DNA from: Nymphaea colorata
Lineage: Eukaryota; Streptophyta; Magnoliopsida; Nymphaeales; Nymphaeaceae
NCBI RefSeq assembly: GCF_008831285.2
Contig: NC_045138.2
Location: 20,245,934 to 20,309,933, forward strand
Length of the DNA: 64,000 bases
Reading direction: 5' to 3'
Both the position numbers and the translations under genes were made by a program. The notes under the pieces were generated by a model. It had not been told where the DNA came from. It saw nothing but the letters and a program-made list of their open reading frames with translations, and made no database searches. Shown piece after piece: positions 46,768 through 59,823 of this stretch (its first letter is position 1; each line of letters opens with the position of its first letter).

Positions 46768-49700
46768 ATGTTTAACGGAATGATGGATCCGGAGATCATG
46801 AAAATGGCTCAGGAACAACTGAGCAGGATGCCTCCTGGTGAATTGGCTAAACTCCAACAGCAGGTTTTGATTTCGTCTCTTCCTTTTCTTCTTTCCTTGT
46901 TTCTTTCTCCTCTTTCTTTTAATTTTTCCTGATCTCTGATGATCCGGCTAAGCGAGCGTTGAATGGTCGTGATCTTTTTTCTTTGTGAAGGACGATTTTC
47001 TGACGCTTTTCTGTTGTTCAGGCGTTGATGGGTCTCGAATTGTGTCGGAAACTTGATTTTGCATCCAATTGCACCTTGTTAATATGGGATTTTGGCGAAT
47101 TTTGTGAGGGTTTTTTATCGTCGCTTGTGAGTTCGGGATTTGGGGCTCTTGATTGATCGATTTTAGCTTTTGAATGTGCTCGATTTTGAAGGTCTAACTG
47201 ACTGTTGTCGTTGCGATCTCGTTTTCTCTGGTAGAGGTGGTTGACAGCAATTGGCCCTTTTCTTGTGGGTTGTGAGGGGAATTTGAGTTTTTCAGGGCAT
47301 TGAGCATCAAAGTCAATGCTATGTCTACCCTTTTGGTGGCATTGAACTATGAACTCCGAACTTTTATGGTTTCTGGAGATGCATACTGTTTGTCTAAGGT
47401 TCTTTAATAATGTCTTCCAACTTTAGATCCTGTGGCCTGCAGAGTGCTCTCATCAATTCCTTAGTGGGTAGATACTGTTGCACATTTACCGAATTTGATC
47501 GATCTTTCCATGAAAATTGCACTCAGGGAGGGTGCCATCAAGCCGTTGACGGAGAATCTAATTTTACGAAATTAAACTTCGACGTTAAAATACACTCCCA
47601 ATAATAAAATAATGGTTCATTGGTAGGAGTGATGTTCGAGGAAATTAGTTCTAATCGATCATAATTCTGCCAACCATATCATTTGAACTTGGAAACAGTT
47701 CTAACTCAAAAGTTTTGATAACTTGAAGCCATCTTCCTCATGATGTACACACTAGAACATTCACACTGAAGGGACAAATCACAAATCTGCTTCTATCTAT
47801 GTAATGTATGCACACACTTCCACGTTCATTTTCTTAAAAAGAACATACGTAAATGTGGGGTCTTCTCTAGATTGCTGTTACATGATTTTGATTTTGTTTT
47901 TGTTCACTCAAGTGCGGGAAAATGAGTGTTCTATTTTGTATTAGGGAAGATGATCTTCCTTTGCTTATACCTTCCTCTGGCATTTGTAGTTGATGTCCAA
48001 TCCAGAGCTTGTGAAGCTAGCGACTGAAGGGATGAAGAACATGAGACCGGACGATGTCAGAAATGCTGCCGAGCAGCTAAAATATGCACGCAGTGAGGAT
48101 ATGGCAGACATGGCTGAGAAGATTGCTAAGGCTACACCTGAAGAGATTGCAGCTATGCGTACTCAAGCTGATGCACAGATCACTTATGAACTGAATGCAT
48201 GTGAAATGTTAAAGAAGCAGGTTATTTTTTTATTATAGCTATTCTCTTTTGGATCTAGACTGAATTCTGTTTCATTTTTTAGATTTATGTGGTAGCATAT
48301 ACTGCAACGCTTTGTTTTTTGTCCTAAGAACTATTCTCACACTGACACTAAAGATCCAATTTTGCTTTCCATGTTTGATTATGACGTTTTGTGCTTGATG
48401 GGAGTGGTCAGGTGAACTGTTGCCACAGTCCCTTGGAATATCTACTGTTTAGTATTCTGAATTCTTAATGTGTTAGGTGTCCTCATTGATACTCATGCTG
48501 CCTTTGTTTCTTGGCAGGGAAATGACCTTCATGGCCATGGGAAGTATAGAGATGCTGCACAGAAGTACTTGCATGTATGTATAATACATTAATTTGAGTT
48601 TTCTTTCTCCATTTTCCCATCCTGGTATGGTGAAGGGTACAAAACTGTGTGGACATGCATCCGTTACATACACATATATTGTTTTAAAAGTTCTGCAGAC
48701 TGATGAGCTTAATGGTTTTCTTATTGGACATCTACTATGTAGGCAAAGGAAAACCTGAAGAAGGTTCCTGTTTCACAAGGCAAAAAACTCCAATTGGCAT
48801 GCTCACTTAACCTGATGTCATGCTTTTTGAAGATGAAGCAGTATGAAGATTGTGTCAAGGAAGGTACAGAGGTATGTAGTTGGGACCCTTTTTTCCCATC
48901 ATTTGTGATTAAATGAAGTATAAGTCTGTCATTTCAACTGTATGTGATCTTTTTCACCATTACATTTTGAAGTTCGGGTTGATAACGTTTCTTTTTTCCC
49001 ATGTTATCTAAGTCTTGTCACAGATCTAGGTCTTTCAATTATATGTAACTTTTCTTATGAATATAGGTCACTGTTCTTTTCTATGTTCAGGTGTTACAGT
49101 ATGACACACAGAATGCGAAGGCTTTGTATCGGAGGGGTCAGGCTTACAAGGAACTTGGAAACATAAAAGTAAGATGGAAATCTCCTTCTCTTTCTCTCTC
49201 TCTCTCATGCGCATACACATGCTCAATATTTAGTCCCCAACGGTACCTTTATTATCACCTTAGGTTGACTTGCATTTGTTGTGACAATAATGGGTGTTCC
49301 ATCAGGCCTGAATCACAATTTGGATAATTAAGTAATATGTGTGTGTTACTCACATTATCTGACATTGCACATTATCTGAGGCCTAAATTTTAATAGCAAA
49401 CTGCATACAACACTTGTGTAGACCTTTTATCCATCTAGCTAGAACCAGGTGCTTCCCAACTTCTTGAAATTTTCAAACTGCAAAGTTTTGAAAATCTCGA
49501 TGGTCTCCCACCCTCCCCCATGCTCTGAAAATTTTAATATTCTCAGGGCCCCACCACCTACGTAGGTTTGTTGGACTCGTCAACTAACTCATCATTTAAT
49601 TGGTAAACCCTCTCTCTCTTAAGTCTTAACGGCAACTTCAAGCATTGGCATCAAGCTGATGAAACAATTTAATAGCAATCATCTAAAAAATGTTGGGATT

Positions 49701-52700
49701 GACAAGAAGAATTTCTCATTACAGTATCATTATATTTCTGTCCAGAAGTTACTTTTGAAGTTTCAATTTGCATTCAAATCCTGCATGTTTTCTTGAGGAC
49801 AAGAACTTTTCACTGATAAAAAGACTCATAGTGCTATGATAAGATTGATATTGGCAACTTCATCCATGAGACGATATACAATGCAGAAGTATGAAAACTT
49901 GGGTCATCCTGTGATGTCATAAGTCAAAAGGACAAAACCCAACCAAAAAAAAAAAAAAATTGTTGATGCATCGTTACTTGATCAGGACTCATTTTGTCTT
50001 ATTTTGAAATGCAAAAACAGGCTGCTGTTTCTGATTTGAGCAAGGCAAGTACTATCTCCCCTGATGATGAGACCATCACAGATGTACTAAGGTACATATT
50101 AGACGAACTTGTTAGGTATATATGTTGATGTTCAGGTGATAGAATATCTCTAAGAAATTCTGCGAATTTATGCAGGCAGACCAAGGAACTGCTGAAAGAA
50201 CATGAAGAGCCTCGTACATCTGGTATGGATTTCCATATTTCATGTTTTCCTGTTTGTCAAGTCAGTGTTCTTTTTTTTTTTTAAATACATAAGTTTTCTT
50301 GAAGCACAAGAGGTTGTCTTCAGAATTTCCAAGTGACCTGAAGCATTGCTTCTCTTAACAGGAGTGGTAATTGAAGAAATCATAGAAGAGACAGAATCTT
50401 CAACATCTGATATCCAGGAGAATCATCCTCCCAAAGAGTACTCCGTCTTACAACCTGAGGATACTGCTGAAAAATCTCAAGTGCATAACAGATCTGTTGG
50501 CAATGATAGTAGTGGTTTCAATGTAGATGCTCAACGGTTACAGGAACTCAAAGACAATCCCGAAGCGATCAGGTCGGTTCTACCTCAAATCTGTTCCCCA
50601 GTCCTCTCATTGGAACTTTTAGACTTTATATCATGGTTTTAGTATCATTACTCTGAAGTGCTCTGTTGATTGATCTCCACAAATGGTTGCTCTTGATCCA
50701 ATCATTTGTATTTGGTCCATGTTTTAGACTTTATTTCATGGTTTTGAGTTTGACATCATTACTCGGAAGGCACAGAACTCCAGAAATGGTTGCCGTTGGT
50801 CAAACCATTTGTACTGGGCAGGGTAGGAGCCTTTGTCTTATTGTCTGAAAACATTTTCTGTACACATGGCACACAATCAATTTGATCATGCATGAGAATT
50901 TATAACGTATCTCTTATCATATTACTGACAATAAGTTAAGTACATAAAATTGACCTTATACTTCTTTTGTCCTTTCTCTATGACTATCATTTCTATGTGG
51001 ATGCAAGGGGATGATCTTTTTGGAAACGATTAATATGGTTCTGAATGGGAAAATATTGTGAAGTGTCATATCATTGGTTAAGGAATTTTTTTGCATGTAT
51101 CCATAAAAAAAAAATTAATTATGCGCAATCTATTGCTTTTCTCATTTGAGGCAGTTAAACGATGCACAGATTTCAGGTTGGAACTTAATCATTGAAAGCT
51201 TTCATAGTGATTGGGATTGGTGAATAAATGTGTTCTTAGGTCAGCTTAGCCTTGAATTCTGTTATGAAATGTGTGTGTCTCCGGGTGAGTGTATACTGTA
51301 TATGCATGCATGCACATGCAAGCTTGCATGTGGTGCCTATGAATGTCAGATGATCAGTATTGCCTTTTTAAAGTTGCTTGTGAGTTCCTTTCATCCCTTT
51401 TGATCTGTAGCATCTAAAAGTTTCGTAAGAGGCATTTTTCAGTTGATAAAGCAGGTGAAGAAGCCTGGTATGGTAAATTGACAAATCATCTAGTAGGATG
51501 TTCACATTTTGTATGTTATAGAAATTATGGAAGTTTATGAAACTAAGAAAGAATGAAATAATGCGAGAAAACTTGATTAGATTATGACATATGATAAAAC
51601 ATGGTTATAAGTTTCCAGTGCCCAAAGCTAGCTGAATTATATACCTGTCATATTCTGATAGAACACAAGTCATGAAAATGCCCATGATATATTTCTAAAA
51701 ATGTCATTTTTGAATTTAACATCCATGTTCAGATTTAATTTCTGTATGAAGCTTGTAAGAAGCCATATGGTAGCCAAGGTAAAGCTGGGGATTCATTTAA
51801 TGAACAGATAATTACAAAAGGCTTAATGTGTTTCAACTTTCAAGTACTACTGATACTATTAGTTGGTTTATAGAACATGATGGAAGATGGCATAGATGAT
51901 CGTGCTGTACTGAACAGATATTGGATCCTCAAAGCAAGTCCTAAAAAAAGACTTAAAAGAACTTCTGTGACGCGTATGTTTCAAACATTTAGTATCATCC
52001 AAGAGGTCCTACAGGAGTCCATCTTTTCAAAAACTTACCGGCTAGATGTTTCCTTTTCTGGATGTCATGTAACTCACTTTTCCTCATCAATAATGTGGTT
52101 CTGAAATATAGTTGGTTTATAGAACATGATGGAAGATGGCATAGATGATCGTTCTGTACTGAACAGATATTGGATCCTCAAAGCAAGTCCTAAAAAAAGA
52201 CTTAAAAGAACTTCTGTGACGCGTATGTTTCAAACATTTAGTATCATCCAAGAGGTCCTACAGGAGTCCATCTTTTCAAAAACTTACCGGCTAGATGTTT
52301 CCTTTTCTGGATGTCATGTAACTCACTTTTCCTCATCAATAATGTGGTTCTGAAATATAATAGTTGCTTCCCTTTGTGATAAAATTTTATTCTACTTCTA
52401 CCCTCTTATATGAGCTGTATTCTTCCAGATCATTTCATACCTTTCTTGCCAATGCAAACCCTGATGCCTTGGCTGCTCTTGGTGGTCCGGGGATGGCACC
52501 TGAAATGGTAAAAACCATGTCAAATATGGTTAGCAAGATGTCAGCAGAAGAACTTCAGAAAATGCTCGAAGTTGCATCATCTTTGAATGGGACAAACCCT
52601 CTTTTCAGGCCAAGTACTTCAGCTGCGACGGAATCTCAAACTTCAGTAGCTGCTCCTTCTGTCAGAGACAACCGTGAAGCAAGTACCAGCAGCTCTCGAA

Positions 52701-53395
52701 GCACATTTATGGGCTCAGAGATGCCTCCATCTTATAATCCAACCGGAGATGTGCAAGAACAGATGAGAAACCAGATGAGAGATCCAGCCATGAGACAGGT
52801 GAAGATTTGTCATTTTATTTATCATCTGTATTTGGTTCCAGCTTTTTTACTGACACGGTTCTTATGACTGGGGCAATGGTCTTCACTTAGATTTTCACTC
52901 AGAGCTTTCTGGATTCTGTGGTTCATAGATTTACTCTTCTCTAGCCTAATAGTTTCTTACATTTTTTGGCTGTTGCTGGACAAACTTTCCAGATGTTCGC
53001 ATCAATGATTAAAAATATGAACCCAGAAATGATGGCAAACATGAGCGAGCAGTCTGGCTTTAAACTTTCAAAGGAGGATGCTGTAAAAGCTCAACAAGCA
53101 ATGTCTTCGCTATCTCCTGATGATTTAGAAAGAATGGTAGCTCCCTTTACTCTATTAGCTTCTAGTGATCTCTAGATGTTGTTTTTGTCACCTTACGGCA
53201 TCCCAGTGGTGTAATCATCTTCTAAAATGTCTGCTTGTTCTTCTGCAGATGCGCTGGGCAGACAAGATACAGAATGTTGCAGAAGGAGCTCGGAAGACAA
53301 AGAACTGGCTCCTCGGAAGGAAAGGGTTGATTCTTGCAATCGCCATGCTCATCTTGGCCGTCATCCTTCACTGGATGGGCTACATTGGTGGTTAA
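46768..53395 (+). CDS. OEP61: Outer envelope protein 61-type TPR protein (OEP61/TPR7), tail-anchored, 11 exons
   Basis: OEP61/TPR7 is a membrane-anchored TPR cochaperone that binds the C termini of Hsp70/Hsp90 and assists delivery of precursors at the chloroplast envelope or ER. Exons: 46768-46863, 47990-48220, 48518-48574, 48743-48871, 49091-49168, 50021-50091, 50176-50222, 50362-50572, 52429-52798, 52993-53136, 53249-53395. All are GT-AG and in phase, giving 526 residues, near the family length. Order: start [41 protein letters not shown] region at about residues 104-222 with [42 protein letters not shown] and [18 protein letters not shown] (clamp-type residues KALYRR). An acidic linker ([11 protein letters not shown]) and two Met-rich STI1-like helical segments follow ([33 protein letters not shown]). 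The C-terminal anchor is [22 protein letters not shown]. Whether it sits in the plastid envelope or ER cannot be read from sequence. Confidence 0.93.
50617..50826 (+). repeat. Diverged ~105-bp tandem duplication in intron 8 of the OEP61-type gene
   Basis: TTTTAGACTTTATATCATGG...AAATGGTTGCTCTTG...CATTTGTA (50617 on) is repeated as TTTTAGACTTTATTTCATGG...AAATGGTTGCCGTTG...CATTTGTA (50722 on), with small indels. Confidence 0.7.
51860..52357 (+). repeat. Near-perfect 249-bp tandem duplication at the end of intron 8
   Basis: The two copies are 51860-52108 and 52109-52357. I can see only one difference inside (G at 51904, T at 52153). Each contains a short open frame. The second copy ends 70 bases before the exon-9 acceptor at 52427-52428, which lies outside the duplicated unit. 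Confidence 0.93.
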
Positions 53396-56300
53396 ACGGT
53401 ATCCCAACTTGGTTGTCACTCTGGTCCTTTTCCTGTGTGTCAAGGCATGCGTCTCTACCTTCTGCTAACCTACAACAAGCAGCTGCCACGAAAGGACTAG
53501 ACACGAGAAAGCTGAGGACTATTCGGTGCAAAGATTATGTCATATAAAAGTTGCTTTCTTTCTTTTCCTGGTTTGGTTCCTCGATGGTTGGAGGCAAGTC
53601 TTACAATTCGAGGGAAAATGAGAGTTGATTCTTTTAAAAGGAATTCTTTTGGTTTAGATTGTCTAGTTTTGCAAGATCAGTTGCCGCTAAGGCAAGAGAA
53701 GGGAACTTTTTCGTATGAGTATTATTTTGCATGGCATTAACATATTGAGGTACAGAGCACGACAGCCGATGCAATCTAAAACTGACACATTCCCGACTGA
53801 TAGCACACGGGTGTGACATATCGGTGACCAACTTGCCTAAAAATAGATGCATTAAAATATAACATCTGTTATATTGTTTTATGAATCTGTTCTTATTTTT
53901 CAAGATAGATTTGTGGATTCGTGGGACAGCAATTATATGTTACTATTGTCAAATGGTTCCTTGGTAAAGGGCTGACAGTTTCTTCAAAAAAGTTAAAATA
54001 ATTATTTGAGCGGGCAATTTAGTTATTTTATTATTATTTTAATATTTTGTATTGAGAATTGAAAAGCATTGTTTGACAATAGAGGAGAAAATTGAGTGCG
54101 TATTTGATGTTCCTCACAAGGAGGAGTGAGTTTTCCTTCGCCCATTTGTTCGGCGGTCTTTTTTGTTCTTTAAAGGGACATAACAACTGATTAAGAACGC
54201 ATATCAGATTAAATTTTAGGAAATGACCTTTATATATTTTTACTAACAAAATTAATTAAATAATAATGTAAGTTAATATTTTTGTGGTTCCGTGAACCAT
54301 ATCAGATATGAAATTAATAACTATGCTTTTAGATGAGCTTTTCATTCTTTATTATAACTTCTTCAAACTTCCTCACTCCTTCCTTTCGAATACAAGTCTC
54401 TAAGGCATCCTCATCGATTATTTACTCATGTATTAAAGAGAACAAGAAAAATACTTAGTACTTAGTAGGTGTGTTGTTGGAGTCATAAAAAGGGATGAAT
54501 GGAGACTTAAAAACGAGTATAACAACAACCTTCAAACCCTTTGTCTGGGTGGTCAGTTCTTAACATCCAAATAGGATTTGAGGTCACATTCAGTTGTAAA
54601 TTTAAAAGTACATTTTGCATTAAATTTAGCTGTGAATTCAAAAGTCAGATTAAGATATATCTAGGCTTTTCTCCAATTGCATTCAAATCTGAATGTGTAA
54701 ATATCTGGTAAATCAGATATGATAAATGGTAAAATCTGATTTGAATAAGATCCATTAACATTCCTATACGAACCTAATGTTAAACAAAAGAAATACAAAC
54801 TACAAACTTTTACTGCCCTATGGATCTGCACCAAAAACTAGAATAAATTTCCGAAGTACTGTGTTATTGTATTCCATGAGACAGTTACAATCAGTCACAA
54901 AGTTGAAACCCACGTCTACGTCGAACGGTGCTCGAAAACTGGAACTCAGTCAGGCCTAGATTCAATGTAGGCCTGATTTGGCACTGTTAGGCTGACACAT
55001 GCTGATCCACATCACATTGAATCAGATGTGGGGCAAGTGAGGGAAATTAAGCAGCTTGATGCTGTGCGCCCAGGCATGCTACACCGCGTTCCTCATTTAT
55101 TGTTCAACAAATCTCTTCTCCAAAAGAAGACGTTCAACGATTTCCCGCTTCTATATCGGGCTGCACCTGCAACGCTGCTGCCCATTGCTCTCTTTTCAAT
55201 ATAGCAGCTATGGAGAGCTGTCAAACTCTCTCTCTCTCTGTGCTGCTCTCTCAGCTTTTATTAGATGAGGAAGCAATAAAAGGTGGTGTACAGAGAGTCC
55301 TCAACACATAAATTCACAAGGCAGGCCATTATCAAATCAATGTGGTTGATGCTGCCTCTCCCAGGACTGGCAGTGACCACTCATCTTCTTAAATGAGTTC
55401 ATAATGAGAACCAGTGGCTCAAATCTTGCTGTGGGTAGCTCTGGTTTAGCTCAGAAATCTTGAAATGAGTGGAAGCGAGGCGCTAAATTTACCTGAAGCT
55501 GCAGGCCATGGCCTTCTGCTTTTGAATGCAGAGCAGTTGGAAAGAAACACGTTACATTTAAAATACAGAGACATGGTAGAAGCAGAAGAACGAAATGAAA
55601 GAAACAACAGTTGTGATGAAGTTAATTTCATGACATAAAGAAAGCAGATCCTTTTTTTGGGTACATAACTGAAGTTTTGAAAATGCCATGTTTGGTTCTT
55701 CTGCTAAATCAGTTTTTGAAAATCTCAAGTCACAATCCCGAGGGATTTTAAAAAAAAAAAATGCATGTAAAAGGGTCGAATTTGATGTTGAATGGAATTT
55801 CAATTCTTGGATGTTACAATACCGTTCCGTTTTAAGACCACTTCTCAGTTTTGAAATCAAGGTGAACTTGGTAGAACTAGATCTTTTTTCAATGAGTGTG
55901 TTTGTTTCACCACATAAATCACGGGCCGACTTTTTCAAACCTATTTGGCCAGTATAGCGCTCAAAGTTCCCAAGCTTTTGGCCAGCTTCATTAATCTTTT
56001 GGAACCATGGACTAGATCAAGAGTGCTAGACACTCGGCACACCATCACCTAAGATTATCCCACAATAGACTATTCGCAAGCCATAGTCACGAGGCTCTGT
56101 CAAAACACATTCATTCCTCCAAACGCCTATCTACTTTTATAAAAATTCTATCTTGAGGTAAACTTTCTTTGGAAGGAAGTCTCTAACCAAAGTCAGTTGC
56201 CAACTAGATATCATTAAAGAAGGCGACCGACCATCACCATACTCGATGACAAACTTTCACTTGCTCGCCCCCACACTACTCTATGCAGTTGTTGTGAACA

Positions 56301-57727
56301 TATTCTATGCGTCCACCACCGAAAGAATTAACCTTAACCCGTACATTTAAGGTCCAACCCTTTTCATCGAACCAGGTTTTCTACACTTATTTCCACAAAG
56401 ATGACATTTACAATGCACACCTTTTAATGCGAAATATTTTTTTAAATCATGATTCCCTAATTTTCATTCTTCAATCAAAATTCCCAAACACCTCCTAAAA
56501 AATTGTCTTAAATTTTTATTTTAACTTTATGTCGAACACATTCAAGCAAGGGCGTATTAATCTTATAATTTCAAAGCCCTTAATTTACCTAAGAAAAGTC
56601 ACGGAATGTCATCTAGACATCCAAATGAACCCGTTCTAAAGGTTGTTCCTAAAACCCTTTTTAACCAGAAAAGCACATACACAACGATGTATCGTTAATT
56701 TCCACATTTAAAATAACGTTTATAAATTTTAAATTTATCCTGGCGCAAGTTTTCTTACAAGTAGAAGATTCTGTATTTATGGATGATGGTAGGTGGCTCG
56801 GGTCCGGACAAACATCTGAGTCCGGGTTCTGACCTGATCGGGTCTGACCCGGGCAGCTACACGTGCATGTCAGATCTGACATTGCACACGGGTTGGACAA
56901 TGGTCCCCTTCTTTCCCGAACCAGTTCGGGTTTTGCTTTTAATAAAATAGTAATAATTTCATCAATTTATTTTTATACATAATTTTGGCTGTGAAAAACT
57001 ATTGTAGAACTTCCCATTGAGCCTGAAATATTTAAGTTTATTTATACAATCAATTTTTAAATATGGGGTTTTTCCTTAAAAAAGTTTGACTTGTATTTAA
57101 TTAGGGCTGAGCATTAAGCCGGCCCGGCCCGATTCACAGTTTAGTCAAAGCCCAACCATCAAAGTTCAGGCCGGAGTTCGACTCGGTCTGACCCAATTTT
57201 AAAATATTTAAAATATATAAGTTTAATGTATATACATATTTATAATGAAAATATATAAAAATATAATAAAAATAATTATATACCAATCCAAAGTCGGATG
57301 AAGGCCCACCCACAGCCCAGTCCAAACCCAATCATCGAGGACCAGCCCTGGGTTCGTCTCGGTCTAACCCAATTTTGAAATATTTAAAACTATATATTTA
57401 ATATATATAAATATATTTATAATGAAAATGTACAAAAATATAAAAAAAATTATATATATATATATATATATTAGTGCCCAGGACCAGCCTGTCCCCCACT
57501 CTTTTTAAGTGTAACCCTCAACTTACATGCCAACTTTGGTAGTGTGATGTTTCAGAGACTTCATCAGAAACAATTTAATAGGATTTATGTAACATCAAAA
57601 TGGTATTTAAACCGTTGATCCTAGTAATCCTTATTTAGAACCCATCATAAATAGAGTTTTCGGATGTATTAAAAATAAATAAGACTAACTGCACACTTGC
57701 CATTACATTTTGTGTTTGATGCCCAAC
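53396..57727. other. OEP61-type gene 3' flank and intergenic DNA
   Basis: No gene is supported. Transposon-like remnants occur at 54540-54780 (AAATCAGATATGATAAATGG, GATCCATTAACATTCCTA resembling a MITE right end), 56780-56930 (GGTCTGACCCGGGCAG) and 57105-57480. The last one begins TAGGGCTGAGCATTAAGCC and holds two copies of a CAGTCCAAACCCAATCATCG-like stretch. Confidence 0.4.
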
Positions 57728-58159
57728 TAGGGCTGCACAACCAGTTGAGCTAACTTGGGCTCGACTCTCTTGAAAAAATTTGGCTCATGCTCGACTCGTT
57801 TATAAATAAGCCGAGTTCGAGCTTACAAAGATACTCAAAATAATAAAGGAGTCGAGTTTGAGTTTTAGGAACTCGACTTGTTTGTACTCGACTCGACTCG
57901 CAAACTGGTACTCTATATAATACTGCAATTCACTGGTTTTAATTTTGAGGGTAAAAACAAATTTTAACAAGTTACACGAGTTAGAGTTTTATGAGTTAAA
58001 ACTTACATGAGTTGAACAAGTTAACCTCAAACGGCTCAACACCTACTAAACGAATTAAATGGGTTAAACGAGTCGAGTTTGATCTCGAGCTGAGTTTTTT
58101 GAGCCGAGTCGAGCTCGAGCTGGCCCTCGACTCGGCTCATGTGCAGCCCTATGCCTAAC
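57720..58159. mobile_element. hAT-type MITE with terminal inverted repeats and target duplication
   Basis: The element itself is 57728-58151 (424 bp). It starts TAGGGCTGCACA and ends TGTGCAGCCCTA, a perfect 12-bp inverted repeat. The flanks are TGCCCAAC (57720-57727) and TGCCTAAC (58152-58159), an 8-bp duplication with one change. Subterminal GAGTCGAG/CTCGACTC words are plentiful in both orientations. There is no coding potential. The 8-bp duplication and TAGGG ends fit the hAT superfamily. Confidence 0.82.
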
Positions 58160-58566
58160 AACGAGAGAACCAAACGTTACCTCAATATGTGGCTCAGGGT
58201 TCACTTAATTTGATACATTGGTTCATCCACTTATACTACTTGCTGGGGCTTCAAATGCACCTGATCTAGTACATTATGAGTGTTATATTAGCTGCTTACC
58301 AATGAACTTTAACTCGTGGGCTAGACTCCTGAGAACGGGGGGTAATATATATGTATATATATAAAATAATAATAATAATAAAAGTTTTTCTTGTTATAAT
58401 ATTGCATATTTTATAAAACAGACAAAACTAAAGTCCACCTCCAACCTGCTCTTTTGTAGCCCGCATTTTATGTCTTTGAGTTGTTTTTTTTTTCCTTCTC
58501 TAAGGGTTTTTCCCGTTTAAGCCTGGAAAGTTGAGGGCAAGTTTTTTTTTTTTTATTTTTTTATTA

Positions 58567-58735
58567 AGGTGTGTTTAATAGTTTTGTATTTTATATCTGA
58601 ACTAAAATCCATTGATCATATATGAAAAAGAAGATTTGAGATTTTCAGTTTGATCAAAACACTATATTTCACGAATAACTTTCAATTATTTCAAATCACA
58701 TCGGATCTTAAATCTAAAAATATCAAACACCCATT
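58567..58735. mobile_element. Short inverted-repeat element
   Basis: GGTGTGTTTAATAGTTTT at the left and TAAAAATATCAAACACCC at the right are inverted over about 12 of 18 bases. The interior has GATC-rich inverted words. No clear target duplication. Confidence 0.4.
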
Positions 58736-58739
58736 AGAA

Positions 58740-59580
58740 TTTTCATAATCTCCAATAACAAAAAATCATTCCAATCGTATTTGTTCAATTTGTTTTCATT
58801 TCCAGCTTATTTCACCGTTAATCCCTTGAAAGTTCTTTTTATATATATATATAAAACTTTCTTTCTCTACCGTTCCAAAAACCAATTTGAAATTCGAAGC
58901 TTCAACTTTCCGGCGAAAATCTGCTCCGTCGTTTTCGAATTCGAAGCCTAAATAAAGGCACCCGTCGCTGTCTGGCAACTATGCTTTCTTTTTGAAAGAT
59001 AATAATAAACAAACCGGTTTCTGCCCCTACACTTTTCCTTTGGCCGCTTCAAGTAACGTTAAACAACAAAAATAAAACATTTTTTTTGCAAAGTAGGCTT
59101 GTTTATGTCATTTCGATAATATTCACCCGTTTCATGTCCACATTCTTGTGAGAATACTTCAATTAATACTGGGGTGTTGTTATACGTCAAGGCATTGAAC
59201 GAGAGAGAGCGCACGTCAAAAACAAGGCGAGTGGTCTTCGCCTGCCACGTTGAGAACAATTTCAGATGCGGAAAGAGACCACGAAAGGGCGATGAGGATT
59301 CGCGGGGCTTGACCTTTGGGTTTTGTCCGTTTTAAGTCTGGTCGGGTTGGGAGAGAGCGGGGATGGAAGGGGCCGTACGCGTGCGTTTTTGTCACGTGAC
59401 GAGAGAGAGAGAGAAGGGGAGGAGCCGCGGCGCCGGCGATCCGCGAGGTGTTGGCGAAACTACCCTCGAGGAAATGGAGAAATGACGGGGGGTTGGAGAG
59501 GAAGGGGGGCCCTCCTGGCTTCCTTCCTTTCTTCTCTCCTATTAAGTCGGGGGGATGGGGATGCAGAGGGAGGCTTTTTT
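58740..59580. other. Intergenic DNA and probable promoter of the SINAT-type gene
   Basis: It is AT-rich up to about 59200, then turns GC-rich (59280-59560). It holds a G-box-like core in TGTCACGTGACG (59391-59402). No gene is supported; open frames on both strands here overlap each other and follow the GC bias. Confidence 0.45.
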
Positions 59581-59789
59581 TAACAGGGAAGGACTTTCTC
59601 TCTCCTTCCCTCTCTCTCTCTCTCTCCCCCTCCCTCCATTGTCGCTCTCGACAGCCATCCATTCATTGGCATCCCCTGTTTCTTTCCGCGAATTTCCTTT
59701 AATGCCCTTCACCGTCACCGCAATTAGAAGCTTCCCTCTCAATCTCCCCCTTTCTCACCCTTCTCTCTCTCGGACAAGGGACATTTCTT

Positions 59790-59823
<34 letters not shown>

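Noticed and set aside
51877..52353. Two nearly identical 75-residue frames
   Set aside because: They lie inside intron 8 of the OEP61-type gene and are duplicated only because the 249-bp intron segment is duplicated.
59216..59742. Long minus-strand frames in the GC-rich region before the SINAT-type gene
   Set aside because: They are Arg/Glu/Pro-rich low-complexity translations of CT repeats and overlap frames in all other phases.
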